A DNA stretch of 64,000 nt from Aeromicrobium wangtongii (lineage in GTDB: Bacteria; Actinomycetota; Actinomycetes; Propionibacteriales; Nocardioidaceae): contig NZ_CP102173.1 in NCBI RefSeq assembly GCF_024584515.1, positions 2,356,001-2,420,000 on the forward strand, read 5' to 3'. The notes beneath the pieces are model-generated. The model saw nothing but the letters and a program-made list of their open reading frames with translations. It was not told the origin of the DNA and did not search any database. Below are positions 1 to 7,817 of the stretch, piece by piece. The translations under genes were made by a program, and so were the position numbers. Positions within the stretch are counted from its first letter, which is position 1; each line of letters opens with the position of its first letter.

Positions 1-309
1 GAACAGGGCATAGTTCTGGAACACCGTGTTGACCGGACGTTTGTACGGCTTCTCGTAGGTCACCTCGGTGTCGCCGAGGTGGATCGTCCCGGACGTCGGC
101 GTCTCCAGACCCGCCACCATGCGCAGCGTCGTGGTCTTGCCGCACCCCGACGGACCCAGCAGCGCGAAGAACGAGCCCTGCGGCACCACGAGGTCCAGCG
201 ACTTGACCGCGGTGAACGTCGCGTACTCCTTGGTGAGCTGCGTCAGCCGCAGATCTCTCGAACCGGGCGACCGGGTGTCGTCGGCGATCACCTCATGCAC
301 CTGTGACAT
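1..309 (-). CDS. potA: Polyamine-type ABC transporter ATPase, N-terminal part (cut by window edge)
   Basis: The first 103 codons of an ABC ATPase are present; the gene runs off the left edge. The Walker A motif GPSGCGKTT is at residues 52-60, followed by the start of a Q-loop region (VFQNYALF). It is predicted to energise import of spermidine, putrescine or a related solute at the inner face of the membrane. The ATG at 307-309 lies 17 bases inside the end of the upstream binding-protein gene, so the two are translationally close and belong to one operon. The polyamine assignment comes mainly from the neighbouring PotD-like protein; other CUT1-like substrates are possible. Confidence 0.85.
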   Translation of the reverse strand, partial: MSQVHEVIADDTRSPGSRDLRLTQLTKEYATFTAVKSLDLVVPQGSFFALLGPSGCGKTTTLRMVAGLETPTSGTIHLGDTEVTYEKPYKRPVNTVFQNYALF

Positions 310-1453
310 CGGCAAAATCCCCTTCGTAGGTCCGCATCGTGGCCTCGTCGAGGGCCATGAAGCGATGGGTCTTCGAGAGCGTCTCCTCGGTGGGGAAGAT
401 CAGCTCGTTGTCGACCTGCTCGGGATCGACGTCCTGCATGGCCTCCTGGGCGCCCTTCACGGGGCAGATGAAGCTGTTGTACGCGGCGAGCTTCGCGGCG
501 ACCTCGGGCTCGTAGTAGTAGTCGATCAGCCGCTCGGCGTTGGCCTGGTGGGTCGCCAGGTTGGGCACCAGCATGTTGTCGGCCCAGATGATGATCCCCT
601 CCTCCGGCGGGATCCAGACCAGGTTCTCGTCGCCGGCGTTGGCGATGTCGCCCGACCACGCCTCGCACGCCACGACGTTGCCGGACGCCAGGTCCTGGAC
701 GTACTCGTTGCCGGTGAACGAGCGCACCTGCCCGTCGCTGCGGGCCTTGCGCAGCAGGTCGACCGCGGTGTCCCACTGGTCGGGGGTGAAGTTCGCCGGG
801 TCGGCCCCGTCGATCAGCAGCAGGAAGGCCATCGTGTCGCGCATCTCGGTCAGCAGCGAGATGCGTCCCTTGAGGTCCTTGCGGGTCAGCAGCTCCTTGA
901 AGGACTTGATCTCGCCGACCTTCGCCTTGTTGTAGGCGATACCGGTCAGACCGCTCTGCCACGGCGCGGAGTACTCGCGCTTGGGGTCCCAGTCGGGCGA
1001 CTTCAGCGAGTCGATGATGTTGGCGTGCAGATTGGGCACCTTGGTGGCGTCGAGCTTCTGGATCCAGCCCACCTGGATCATCCGGGCGGCCATCCAGTCG
1101 GTCAGGGCGAACAGGTCCCGCTTGGACGAGCTGCACGAGCCGAGCTGGTTGGAGACCTTGGCGAAGAACTCGTTGTTGTCGTTGACGTCGGCGGTGTAGC
1201 GGACCTTGATGCCGGTGTCCTTCTCGAACTGGGTCAGGGTCGAGACGTAGTCACCGTCGTCCTCGTCGATGTACTCGGGCCAGTTGGAGAACACCAGGCG
1301 CTTGTCGGTGGCCGAGATGTCCTCGGCGGAGCACGTGGCCGGGTCCTGCTCGCGGTCCGGCGTGTCGAAGCGGGTCACGGCGAACGCGCTGACCCCCAGC
1401 GCCGCGGCTCCCCCGACGCCTTTCAGCACGGTCCGTCGGTCGACACCAGCCAT
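293..1453 (-). CDS. potD: PotD-like polyamine ABC transporter substrate-binding protein
   Basis: A 386-residue periplasmic-type binding protein (family usually 350-390). The N-terminus has a twin-arginine-like motif (DRRTVLKG, residues 5-12) followed by a hydrophobic stretch, so export by Tat is likely. The mature part begins with the FSNWPEYID block typical of spermidine/putrescine-binding proteins, and EAWSGDIANA further on also fits that family. It should capture the solute outside the membrane and hand it to the permease. The gene overlaps the ATPase gene by 17 bases. The ATG is preceded by GAGGG at Shine-Dalgarno distance. The true substrate cannot be read from sequence. Confidence 0.85.
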   Translation of the reverse strand: MAGVDRRTVLKGVGGAAALGVSAFAVTRFDTPDREQDPATCSAEDISATDKRLVFSNWPEYIDEDDGDYVSTLTQFEKDTGIKVRYTADVNDNNEFFAKVSNQLGSCSSSKRDLFALTDWMAARMIQVGWIQKLDATKVPNLHANIIDSLKSPDWDPKREYSAPWQSGLTGIAYNKAKVGEIKSFKELLTRKDLKGRISLLTEMRDTMAFLLLIDGADPANFTPDQWDTAVDLLRKARSDGQVRSFTGNEYVQDLASGNVVACEAWSGDIANAGDENLVWIPPEEGIIIWADNMLVPNLATHQANAERLIDYYYEPEVAAKLAAYNSFICPVKGAQEAMQDVDPEQVDNELIFPTEETLSKTHRFMALDEATMRTYEGDFADVTGA

Positions 1454-1484
1454 CTATCGCCCTCGCTTCTCCCCGTGTCCACGA

Positions 1485-1513
1485 ATAGTCGCAAGATGCC
1501 GGGGTCTGCACAA
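1485..1513 (-). promoter_or_regulatory. Candidate promoter of the potD-potA operon
   Basis: On the minus strand TTGTGC (1508-1513) and GACTAT (1485-1490) are separated by exactly 17 bases, a fair sigma-70-type match upstream of potD. The spacing is good but the hexamers are imperfect, so this is a candidate only. Confidence 0.4.
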
Positions 1514-1582
1514 GGGATTCCGCTGTTAATAGTGTGTTTCACTCCTGAAATCGTCGCTCGCGCGCCGGGGATCTGCGGCTCG

Positions 1583-1598
1583 GCCGCACGCATGCGGC
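1583..1598. promoter_or_regulatory. Inverted repeat at the Lrp-gene promoter
   Basis: GCCGCA-CGCA-TGCGGC is a perfect 6-bp inverted repeat ending at the first base of the CACAAT hexamer (1598-1603) that sits six bases before the Lrp-family start codon. Its position in the divergent potD/Lrp gap fits an operator, possibly for autoregulation by the Lrp protein. This is inference from position. Confidence 0.3.
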
Positions 1599-1609
1599 AC
1601 AATGTGGTC

Positions 1610-2089
1610 ATGACCGACCCCAGGCCGTCCACCGTGCGCGGGCCGCAGCTCGACGAGACCGCCAAGCGCATCATCGAGCTGCTGCAGGACGACGGCCGGC
1701 TGTCGTATTCGGCGATGGCGAAGGACGTGGGCCTGTCGGAGGCGGCGGTGCGTCACCGGGTGCAGAAGCTCATCGACAGCGGCGTCATGCAGGTCGTGGC
1801 CGTGACCGATCCGCTGCAGATGGGCTTCGCCCGGCAGGCGATGGTCGGCATCAAGGTCAGCGGCGACGTGCGCAAGGTCGCCGCCGAGCTGGCGACGATG
1901 GACCAGCTGGACTACATCGTCATCACGACCGGACGCTTCGACATCCTGGCCGAGCTCGTCGCCGAGAGCGACGACGAGCTGCTGGACGTCATCTCGTCGC
2001 GGATCAGCGCCCTCGACCAGGTCGTGACGACCGAGACCTTCGTGTACCTGCGCCTGGAGAAGCAGACCTACGCGTGGGGCGTCCGCTGA
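1610..2089 (+). CDS. Lrp/AsnC-family transcriptional regulator
   Basis: A 159-residue regulator of usual family length. Residues about 14-60 form the N-terminal winged helix (LDETAKRIIELLQDDGRLSY..., recognition part SEAAVRHRVQKL) and the rest is a RAM/AsnC ligand-sensing domain. Such proteins bind DNA as multimers and respond to amino acids or related small molecules. An open frame continues far upstream, but the ATG at 1610 starts the conserved domain and has CACAAT six bases before it, as in a leaderless mRNA. It is divergent from potD-potA, so control of polyamine uptake is a reasonable guess. Confidence 0.88.
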   Translation: MTDPRPSTVRGPQLDETAKRIIELLQDDGRLSYSAMAKDVGLSEAAVRHRVQKLIDSGVMQVVAVTDPLQMGFARQAMVGIKVSGDVRKVAAELATMDQLDYIVITTGRFDILAELVAESDDELLDVISSRISALDQVVTTETFVYLRLEKQTYAWGVR

Positions 2090-2090
2090 C

Positions 2091-2549
2091 TCAGGGGTGG
2101 GTGATCGCGCCGCCGGCCAGCAGGACCTGGAAGATGTCGCCGTGCGCCGCGAGCAGCATCTCCTCGTAGCCGTCCGGGTCCTCCACCGGAGCCACGGCCG
2201 GCTCGGTGCGCCCGGCCTTGTCCAGCACGTCCCACGTGACCTGGGTGTCGGGAGCGTGCAGGACCGGCGGGGTGCCCACCAGCCGGAAGTCGCCGGTCGC
2301 CGACGGCACCGCCGTGATGCGGGCACAGGCCAGGACCGAGACGACCAGGTCGCGACCGTGCAGGTTGTCCAGCACGACGAAGGTGCCCGCTTCGATGCCC
2401 ATGTGGTGCAGGCCCGCAGCGATGCACGCCGACTCGTGCAGCAGCTGGGCGTACGACATCGTGCCCCGGGCATCGCTGACGGCGATGTCGTCGGCGAGCC
2501 CGGAGATGACCTGACGGTCGAGGGTGCGGAACACGAGGCTGTTGGTCAT
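2091..2549 (-). CDS. Short AMP-binding (ANL) N-domain-like protein, function unknown
   Basis: A 152-residue protein resembling only the first third of an acyl-CoA synthetase: DARGTMSYAQLLHESACIAA and the following LHHMGIEAGTFVVLDN look like the N-terminal adenylate-forming fold. The P-loop SGTTGxPK and the C-terminal lysine domain are absent, so it cannot be a complete ligase. Its ATG overlaps the crotonase stop codon by one base (TGATG), implying coupled translation. It may be a small actinobacterial family of its own or a truncated relic. The open frame is intact and ends naturally. Confidence 0.6.
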   Translation of the reverse strand: MTNSLVFRTLDRQVISGLADDIAVSDARGTMSYAQLLHESACIAAGLHHMGIEAGTFVVLDNLHGRDLVVSVLACARITAVPSATGDFRLVGTPPVLHAPDTQVTWDVLDKAGRTEPAVAPVEDPDGYEEMLLAAHGDIFQVLLAGGAITHP

Positions 2550-3268
2550 CAGTTCCCCTTGAAGACGGGCGGGCGCTTCTCGAGACGTGCCTGAGCGGCC
2601 TCCTGGACGTCGGCGCTGGCCCACACCGCGGCGAAGCTCGTGGCGATCGCCGAGTCGTCGTCGTGCGAGCTGTTGAGCACCAGCTTGTTGTGGGCGAGCG
2701 TCAACGGCGCGAAGGTCGCGATCTCGTGCGCCCACGCGATGGCGTCGGCGAGGGTCCCGGCGCGATCGGCCAGCCCGCAGGCCAGCGCCGCGTCACGGTC
2801 CAGCGACTCCGCTGCCAGCATCAGTCGGCGCGCCGGGCCCATGCCGGCCAGCTGCGCGAGCGTGCGGATCGTCCAGGCGTCCACGGCCATGCCGTTGCGG
2901 ACCGTCGGCACCGCGAAGCGCGCCGTCTGGTCCACGACCCGCAGGTCGCAGGCCATCGCGAGCTGGGTGCCGGCGCCGATCGCGGGGCCGTTGACGGCCG
3001 CGATGATCGGCACGGGCAGCCGGGTCAGGTCGCGCAGCATGCCGTAGAGCGCGTCGAGGAACTCCGAGCCGTACACGCCGCCCAGGTCGGCGCCGGCGCA
3101 GAACGCCGATCCCTTGCCGGTCAGGACGATGACGCGGGCACCGTCTGCGACGGCCTGCCCGGCAGCGGTGTGGATGGCGCGGCACAGCTCGACGTCCAGG
3201 GCGTTGCGACGGTCCTCGCGCTGCAGCTCGAGGACGACGACGTCCTTGTCGCGGGTGGTGGCGATCAT
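2549..3268 (-). CDS. Enoyl-CoA hydratase/isomerase (crotonase) family protein
   Basis: A 239-residue crotonase-fold protein. The two oxyanion-hole regions are visible: FCAGADLGG near residue 58 and GPAIGAGTQLAMACDLRV near 95-112. In my alignment by eye, the two catalytic glutamates of classical enoyl-CoA hydratase are replaced (Thr in AVPTVRNG, Arg in GPARRLML), so plain hydratase activity is doubtful; isomerase, hydrolase or another CoA activity is possible. TACCGT lies exactly six bases before the ATG with no Shine-Dalgarno, suggesting a leaderless mRNA. It is the first gene of a two-gene unit. Confidence 0.82.
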   Translation of the reverse strand: MIATTRDKDVVVLELQREDRRNALDVELCRAIHTAAGQAVADGARVIVLTGKGSAFCAGADLGGVYGSEFLDALYGMLRDLTRLPVPIIAAVNGPAIGAGTQLAMACDLRVVDQTARFAVPTVRNGMAVDAWTIRTLAQLAGMGPARRLMLAAESLDRDAALACGLADRAGTLADAIAWAHEIATFAPLTLAHNKLVLNSSHDDDSAIATSFAAVWASADVQEAAQARLEKRPPVFKGN

Positions 3269-3353
3269 GGCTCAACGGTATCGGCCGTGCGGGCGCCCGC
3301 GGCACGGCGCCTCGTGGTGGCGAGGTGTCGGCGGTCGGTCCTAGCCTTGGACG

Positions 3354-3926
3354 ATGGTGAGCTTTGCCGACAAGCCGATCCTCGACCTGACGCTCGCGCA
3401 GTGGGAGGACTATCTCGCCGGTGACCCCGACGACGGCGGCGTGCGTCTCAAGCTGCGCAAGAAGACCTCGTCGGCCCCCGGCATCACGTGGTCACAGGCA
3501 CTGGACGTGGCGCTGTGCCACGGGTGGATCGACGGCCAGTCCAAGCGGCTCGACGACGACTACATGCTGCAGGCCTTCACCCCCCGCCGGCGCAACAGTC
3601 CCTGGTCGCAGATCAACGTCGAGCACGTCGCGCGGCTGATCGCCGAGGGCCGCATGCGGGCCGGTGGCCTGGCCGAGGTCGAGCGCGCCAAGGCCGACGG
3701 ACGCTGGGACGCGGCCTACCGGGTCAAGGGCGCGACAGCCCCACCCGATCTGCAGGCGGCGCTCGACGCCGACCCCACCGCGGCGGCGTTCATCGCATCG
3801 CTCCCGAAGGCCGACCGGTTCCGCATCTACTTCCGGCTCTCGACCATCAAGACCCCCGCCGTGCGCGCCGCCCGGGTCCGTGACGTCGTCGAGAAGGCCC
3901 GCCGCGGCGAGCAGCACTACCGCTGA
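3354..3926 (+). CDS. YdeI/OmpD-associated family protein
   Basis: A 190-residue soluble protein. The segment GVRLKLRKKTSSAPGITWSQ, then ALDVALCHGWIDGQSKRLDD and FTPRRRNSPWSQIN, is the characteristic core of the YdeI family (linked in E. coli to bacteriocin protection, though the biochemical role is unknown). The C-terminal YFRLSTIKTPAVRAARV region is also family-like. TAGCCT (3342-3347) lies six bases before the ATG, with no Shine-Dalgarno, so it is probably transcribed alone as a leaderless mRNA. It converges on the HAD gene 15 bases away. Confidence 0.8.
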   Translation: MVSFADKPILDLTLAQWEDYLAGDPDDGGVRLKLRKKTSSAPGITWSQALDVALCHGWIDGQSKRLDDDYMLQAFTPRRRNSPWSQINVEHVARLIAEGRMRAGGLAEVERAKADGRWDAAYRVKGATAPPDLQAALDADPTAAAFIASLPKADRFRIYFRLSTIKTPAVRAARVRDVVEKARRGEQHYR

Positions 3927-3941
3927 CGCCGGGCACGGCGG

Positions 3942-4733
3942 TCAGACCAGCGACTCCAGCAGCTGCGCGACGGCATCGTCGTCGTTGGACCCGATGACGT
4001 CCGACGCCGCCGTCAGGACGTCGGGGTGCGCATTGCCCACCGCGAAGGAGCGTCCGGCCCAGGCCAGCATGGGCAGGTCGTTGGGCATGTCGCCGCACGC
4101 CCACACCTCGGCCGCGGCGATGGCGTGCTCGGCGCACCACGTGGCCAGGCCACTGGCCTTGGTGACGCCGGGAGCGGTCATCTCGGCCAGGCCGACCGCC
4201 CCGGAGTAGCCCAGCTCGACCCGGCCCGCGACCAGCTCGGCGACCTGCGCCAGGAACGCCTGCGGCTCCGCGCCCGGCAGCCGGGCGAGCAGCTTGCCGA
4301 CCGGGCCGGTGGTGATCTGCTCGAACGTCCCGACCGCGTGCGCGTCGGCGCGCTCGTGGTCGTAGAGGAAGTGCCTCTCGGCGCCCATGCCGTCGGCGCG
4401 CTCGACCGCGAACACGATGCCCGGGACCGCCCGGCGCAGATCGGCCACGAGGGCCGCCATCATCGTGTCGTCGTGACCCCGCGAGGCCACCACCTCGCGC
4501 GCCGCGACGTCGTACACGAACGAGCCGTTGCCGCAGATCGCGACGCCGTGACCGCCGACCGCATCGGCCAGCTCGTCGAGCCAGCGCGGCGGGCGGGCGG
4601 TCACGAACAGGGTCGGGACGCCCGCTGCCTCGGCGGCGGCGATCGCCGCACGGGTGCGCGGCGACAACGACCCGTCGCTGCGCAGCAACGTGCCGTCCAG
4701 GTCCGTCGCGACGACGCGGGGCCTCGGCGGCAT
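3942..4733 (-). CDS. Cof-type HAD-superfamily phosphatase
   Basis: A 263-residue HAD hydrolase of the IIB (Cof) type. Motif I is DLDGTLL (residues 11-17, nucleophile Asp11), motif II is the Thr in FVTARPP, motif III is the Lys in GVTKASGLA, and motif IV is GDMPNDLPML. These enzymes dephosphorylate sugar phosphates, flavin phosphates or similar small molecules; the substrate cannot be told. The start codon overlaps the rlmN stop codon by one base (TGATG), so translation is probably coupled to rlmN. Confidence 0.85.
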   Translation of the reverse strand: MPPRPRVVATDLDGTLLRSDGSLSPRTRAAIAAAEAAGVPTLFVTARPPRWLDELADAVGGHGVAICGNGSFVYDVAAREVVASRGHDDTMMAALVADLRRAVPGIVFAVERADGMGAERHFLYDHERADAHAVGTFEQITTGPVGKLLARLPGAEPQAFLAQVAELVAGRVELGYSGAVGLAEMTAPGVTKASGLATWCAEHAIAAAEVWACGDMPNDLPMLAWAGRSFAVGNAHPDVLTAASDVIGSNDDDAVAQLLESLV

Positions 4734-5872
4734 CAGACCTCGGTGGCGGCCAGCTGTCCGCAGGCGCCGTCGATGTCGCTGCCGCGGGTGTCGCGGACGG
4801 TGGTGGGGATGCCCTTGGCGATGAGCCGGCGCACGAACTCGCGCTCGTCCTCAGGACGCGAGGCGGTCCACATCGATCCGGGCGTCGGGTTCAGCGGGAT
4901 CAGGTTGACGTGCACCCAGCCCCAGTCGCCGTACGACTGCAGGACGTCGCCGAGCAGGTCGGCACGCCAGGCCTGGTCGTTGATGTCCTTGATCATCGCG
5001 TACTCGATCGAGACCCGGCGCTTGGTCTTCTGGGCGTACTCCCAGGCCGCCTCGACGGCCTCGTGCACCGACCAGCGGGTGTTGATCGGCACGAGCTCGT
5101 TGCGCAGCTCGTCATCGGGGGCGTGCAGCGACAGGGCCAGCGTGACGGGGATGCCCTCGTCCGCGAGCTGCTTCATGCGCGGCACGAGTCCCACGGTGCT
5201 GACCGTGATGTTGCGCGCCGACATCCCCAGCCCGTCGGGCGCCGGCGCGACCATGCGTCGCACCGCCCCGATGACGGCCTTGTAGTTGGCCATCGGCTCG
5301 CCCATGCCCATGAAGACGACGTTCGACAGGCGCCCCGGTCCGCCGGCGATCTCGCCGCGAGCCATCTTGCCGGCGGCGTCGACGACCTGGTCGACGATCT
5401 CGGCGGTGCTCATGTTGCGTTGCAGTCCGCCCTGCCCGGTCGCGCAGAACGGGCACGCCATGCCGCAGCCGGCCTGGCTGGAGACACAGATCGTGGCCCG
5501 GTCGGTGTAGCGCATCAGCACCGACTCGACCAGCGCCCCGTCGAACAGCTTCCACAGGTTCTTGACCGTGGCGCCCTTGTCGGCCTCCATCGTGCGGACG
5601 GGGTTCAGCAGTGTCGGGAGCAGCTCGGCGACGATCCGGTCGCGGCTGGCCGCGGGGAGGTCGGTCATGTTGGCCGGATCGCGCTCGAGCCGGCCGTAGT
5701 AGTGCTGGGCGACCTGCTTGACCCGGAAGGCCGGCTCCCCCAGCGCCGCGGCCGCGGCAACGCGCTCGTCACCGCTCAGATCGGCGAGATGACGGGGAGG
5801 CTTGGCACGGCCACGCTTCTGCTCGAAGACGAGCGGCAGCGGGTTCGGATTGACAGTCGACACATCGGCCAT
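4733..5872 (-). CDS. rlmN: Dual-specificity RNA methyltransferase RlmN (23S rRNA/tRNA A-C2)
   Basis: A 379-residue radical-SAM enzyme that methylates C2 of adenine in 23S rRNA (A2503 in E. coli numbering) and in some tRNAs. The iron-sulfur motif is CGMACPFC (CxxxCxxC), followed by [19 protein letters not shown] and the conserved C-terminal region with GACGQL also fit. The frame is open further upstream, but the ATG at 5872 gives the normal family length. Its position near cdsA and frr matches the actinobacterial order. Confidence 0.95.
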   Translation of the reverse strand: MADVSTVNPNPLPLVFEQKRGRAKPPRHLADLSGDERVAAAAALGEPAFRVKQVAQHYYGRLERDPANMTDLPAASRDRIVAELLPTLLNPVRTMEADKGATVKNLWKLFDGALVESVLMRYTDRATICVSSQAGCGMACPFCATGQGGLQRNMSTAEIVDQVVDAAGKMARGEIAGGPGRLSNVVFMGMGEPMANYKAVIGAVRRMVAPAPDGLGMSARNITVSTVGLVPRMKQLADEGIPVTLALSLHAPDDELRNELVPINTRWSVHEAVEAAWEYAQKTKRRVSIEYAMIKDINDQAWRADLLGDVLQSYGDWGWVHVNLIPLNPTPGSMWTASRPEDEREFVRRLIAKGIPTTVRDTRGSDIDGACGQLAATEV

Positions 5873-5904
5873 TCTCTCATCCCGGACCCAATGTCCCGAA
5901 TCCG

Positions 5905-6888
5905 TCAGCGGCGCGGCAGATCGGCGACGAACTGCAGCTTGTCGAGCACCGGCGCAGGGATCACGAACGGGTACAGCGGTCCCTTGCCCATGCTGCGGTT
6001 GATCTGGTTCAGCGCGACGCTGAGCGGGATCCACACGCCGACGACCAGGTCGCGGAACGAGGTGAAGCTCTGCGGCGACGCGACCGTGGTCAGGCCGTGC
6101 GCCGACGCCGTCTCGATCGTGTCGCAGATGTGCATGTAGTGGGCGAAGGTCTCCGCGAAGTCCTCGAACGGGTGCATCGTGGCGTACATGCTGATGTAGT
6201 GGCCCTCCCATCCCGCGGGAGGCCCCTCGGAGTAGTGCCGCTCGATCGCATCGGCATAGCTCTCCTCCTCGTTGCCGAACAGCTCACGCGCCTGCTCGAT
6301 CAGGTCGCCCCGCACGTGCTGCCACTCGATGTAGTGCCCGATCTCGTGGCGGAAGTGCCCCAGCATGGTCCGGTAGGGCTCGTCGAGCTGGACGCGCACC
6401 TTCTCGCGGTGCGCGTCATCGCTCTCGGCGAGGTCCAGCGTGATGATGCCGCTGGCGTGACCGATCGTGACCTTCTGCTTCGCACTGGAGAGCAGGTCGA
6501 AGGCCAGCCCGTTCACCGGGTCCTCGGTGCGCGGCACGATCGGGAACCCCAGCGTGTCCAGCTCGACCACGAGGCGGCGCTTGGCACCCTCGGCGACCTT
6601 GTACTCCTTGAGCGCCTCGACGTCCTCGTCATTGGGCCTGGTCCGCGTCAGGCCGCACGCGAAGCAGGAGTCGCCCGGCCGCTCGGTGAGCCAGGTGCAG
6701 CCCGAGAGCTTCAGGTTGCGGCAGACGTACCAGGTGCGGCCGTCGGCGTCGGCGTACTGTCCCTGGTCGTCGACCGGGACGATCGCGTGCTCGGCGCGGG
6801 AGAAGCCCAGCCTGGTGTGGCAGGTGATGCAGATCGAGTTCTCGAAGTACAGGGAGTTGCCGCACACACGGCAGGAGAAGGCCTTCAC
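5905..6888 (-). CDS. Zinc-ribbon putative metallopeptidase (COG4307-type)
   Basis: A 327-residue protein. The N-terminus carries a zinc ribbon ([19 protein letters not shown], residues about 6-24) and further Cys pairs (CRNL..CTWL, CFACG). The centre has HEIGHYIEW, an HExxH zinc-protease motif, with downstream acidic residues in [13 protein letters not shown] that could give the third ligand. The combination matches uncharacterised proteins grouped as putative zinc-binding metallopeptidases. It is a soluble protein with no signal peptide. GTG start with CAGACT six bases upstream (leaderless pattern). It sits just after the transglutaminase/ATP-grasp pair, with which it may function. Confidence 0.8.
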   Translation of the reverse strand: MKAFSCRVCGNSLYFENSICITCHTRLGFSRAEHAIVPVDDQGQYADADGRTWYVCRNLKLSGCTWLTERPGDSCFACGLTRTRPNDEDVEALKEYKVAEGAKRRLVVELDTLGFPIVPRTEDPVNGLAFDLLSSAKQKVTIGHASGIITLDLAESDDAHREKVRVQLDEPYRTMLGHFRHEIGHYIEWQHVRGDLIEQARELFGNEEESYADAIERHYSEGPPAGWEGHYISMYATMHPFEDFAETFAHYMHICDTIETASAHGLTTVASPQSFTSFRDLVVGVWIPLSVALNQINRSMGKGPLYPFVIPAPVLDKLQFVADLPRR

Positions 6889-6935
6889 CCGCCAAGTCTG
6901 TCAGTGGCGGGCCGGTTCCGCCTGCGGCGGGATGC

Positions 6936-7817
6936 TCACAACGGTGCGACGTCGACCTCGACCCGCAGCGTCGAGGTCTTCGCCTCGGTGAAGATCACGC
7001 CCTTGACCGGCGGGACGTCGGAGTAGTCCCGTCCCCAGGCGACCGTGACGTAGCGGTCGTTGACCAGCTGGTCGTTGGTCGGGTCGATCGCGAGCCAGCC
7101 GTCGCCGGGAATCCACACCGCGGCCCAGGCGTGCGTCGCATCGGCCCCCACGATGCGTTCCTTGCCCGGCGGCGGTGTCGTGGCGAGGTAGCCGCTGACG
7201 TACTGCACGGCCAGACCGTGCGAGCGCAGGCAGGCCAGGGTCAGGTGGGCGAAGTCCTGGCAGACCCCGGCCCGCTGGGCGAAGATGTCGTCGACCGTCG
7301 TGCTGACGGTCGTGGCGGTCTTGTCGTAGGTGAAGTCGGCGTGGATGCGCCGCATGACCTCCACGACCGCCTCCCCCACCGGGCGTCCCGGGGTCAGCGA
7401 CTGCGCCGCGTAGGCGTGCGCCTCGGGCGTCTGGTCGGCCAACGCCGAGGCGAGCGCGAGATCCTGGGCGCGCCACGCATCGGCGACGTCCGGGCGCTGC
7501 GCGGGCCGGGCGGACTCCCAGGGCATCGCGAGCGCCTCGGTGGAGTGCTCCTGCGGGCCCACCTCCACCTCGCTGGTGGCCAGGATGTCCAGTGCCCGGT
7601 GCGGCTGGGTGACCTGGAAGTAGGTCGCGGTGTTCCCGTAGAAGTCCAGGTCGTCGGACCGGTCGATCGGCGCCGGCGTGATGTCCAGCTCTCGGCTCAC
7701 GATCCGCTGCCACGGCAGCTCACGCGGCACGAGATAGGCGATGCCCAGGCTGTCGGTGACGTCCTCGTCGTAGGAGTACGTCGTGCGGTGCGACACCCGG
7801 TAGCGGCGCGTGGTCAT
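6936..7817 (-). CDS. Transglutaminase-like cysteine protein
   Basis: A 293-residue protein with an N-terminal beta region (YRVSHRTTYSYDEDVTDSLG) typical of bacterial transglutaminase N domains, then the catalytic core: Cys in QRAGVCQDFAHL, His in DATHAWAAVWIP and Asp in LAIDPTND. Proteins of this class may act as peptidases or amide-bond exchangers. The frame is open upstream inside the previous gene, but the ATG at 7817 overlaps that gene's stop as ATGA, so the pair is translationally coupled. The association with COG2308/COG2307 proteins is a known conserved pairing of unknown substrate. Confidence 0.85.
   Translation of the reverse strand: MTTRRYRVSHRTTYSYDEDVTDSLGIAYLVPRELPWQRIVSRELDITPAPIDRSDDLDFYGNTATYFQVTQPHRALDILATSEVEVGPQEHSTEALAMPWESARPAQRPDVADAWRAQDLALASALADQTPEAHAYAAQSLTPGRPVGEAVVEVMRRIHADFTYDKTATTVSTTVDDIFAQRAGVCQDFAHLTLACLRSHGLAVQYVSGYLATTPPPGKERIVGADATHAWAAVWIPGDGWLAIDPTNDQLVNDRYVTVAWGRDYSDVPPVKGVIFTEAKTSTLRVEVDVAPL

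Noticed and set aside
68..1609. Upstream extension of the Lrp gene to a 673-residue protein
   Set aside because: The added part is antisense to potA and potD; the conserved domain begins just after the ATG at 1610.
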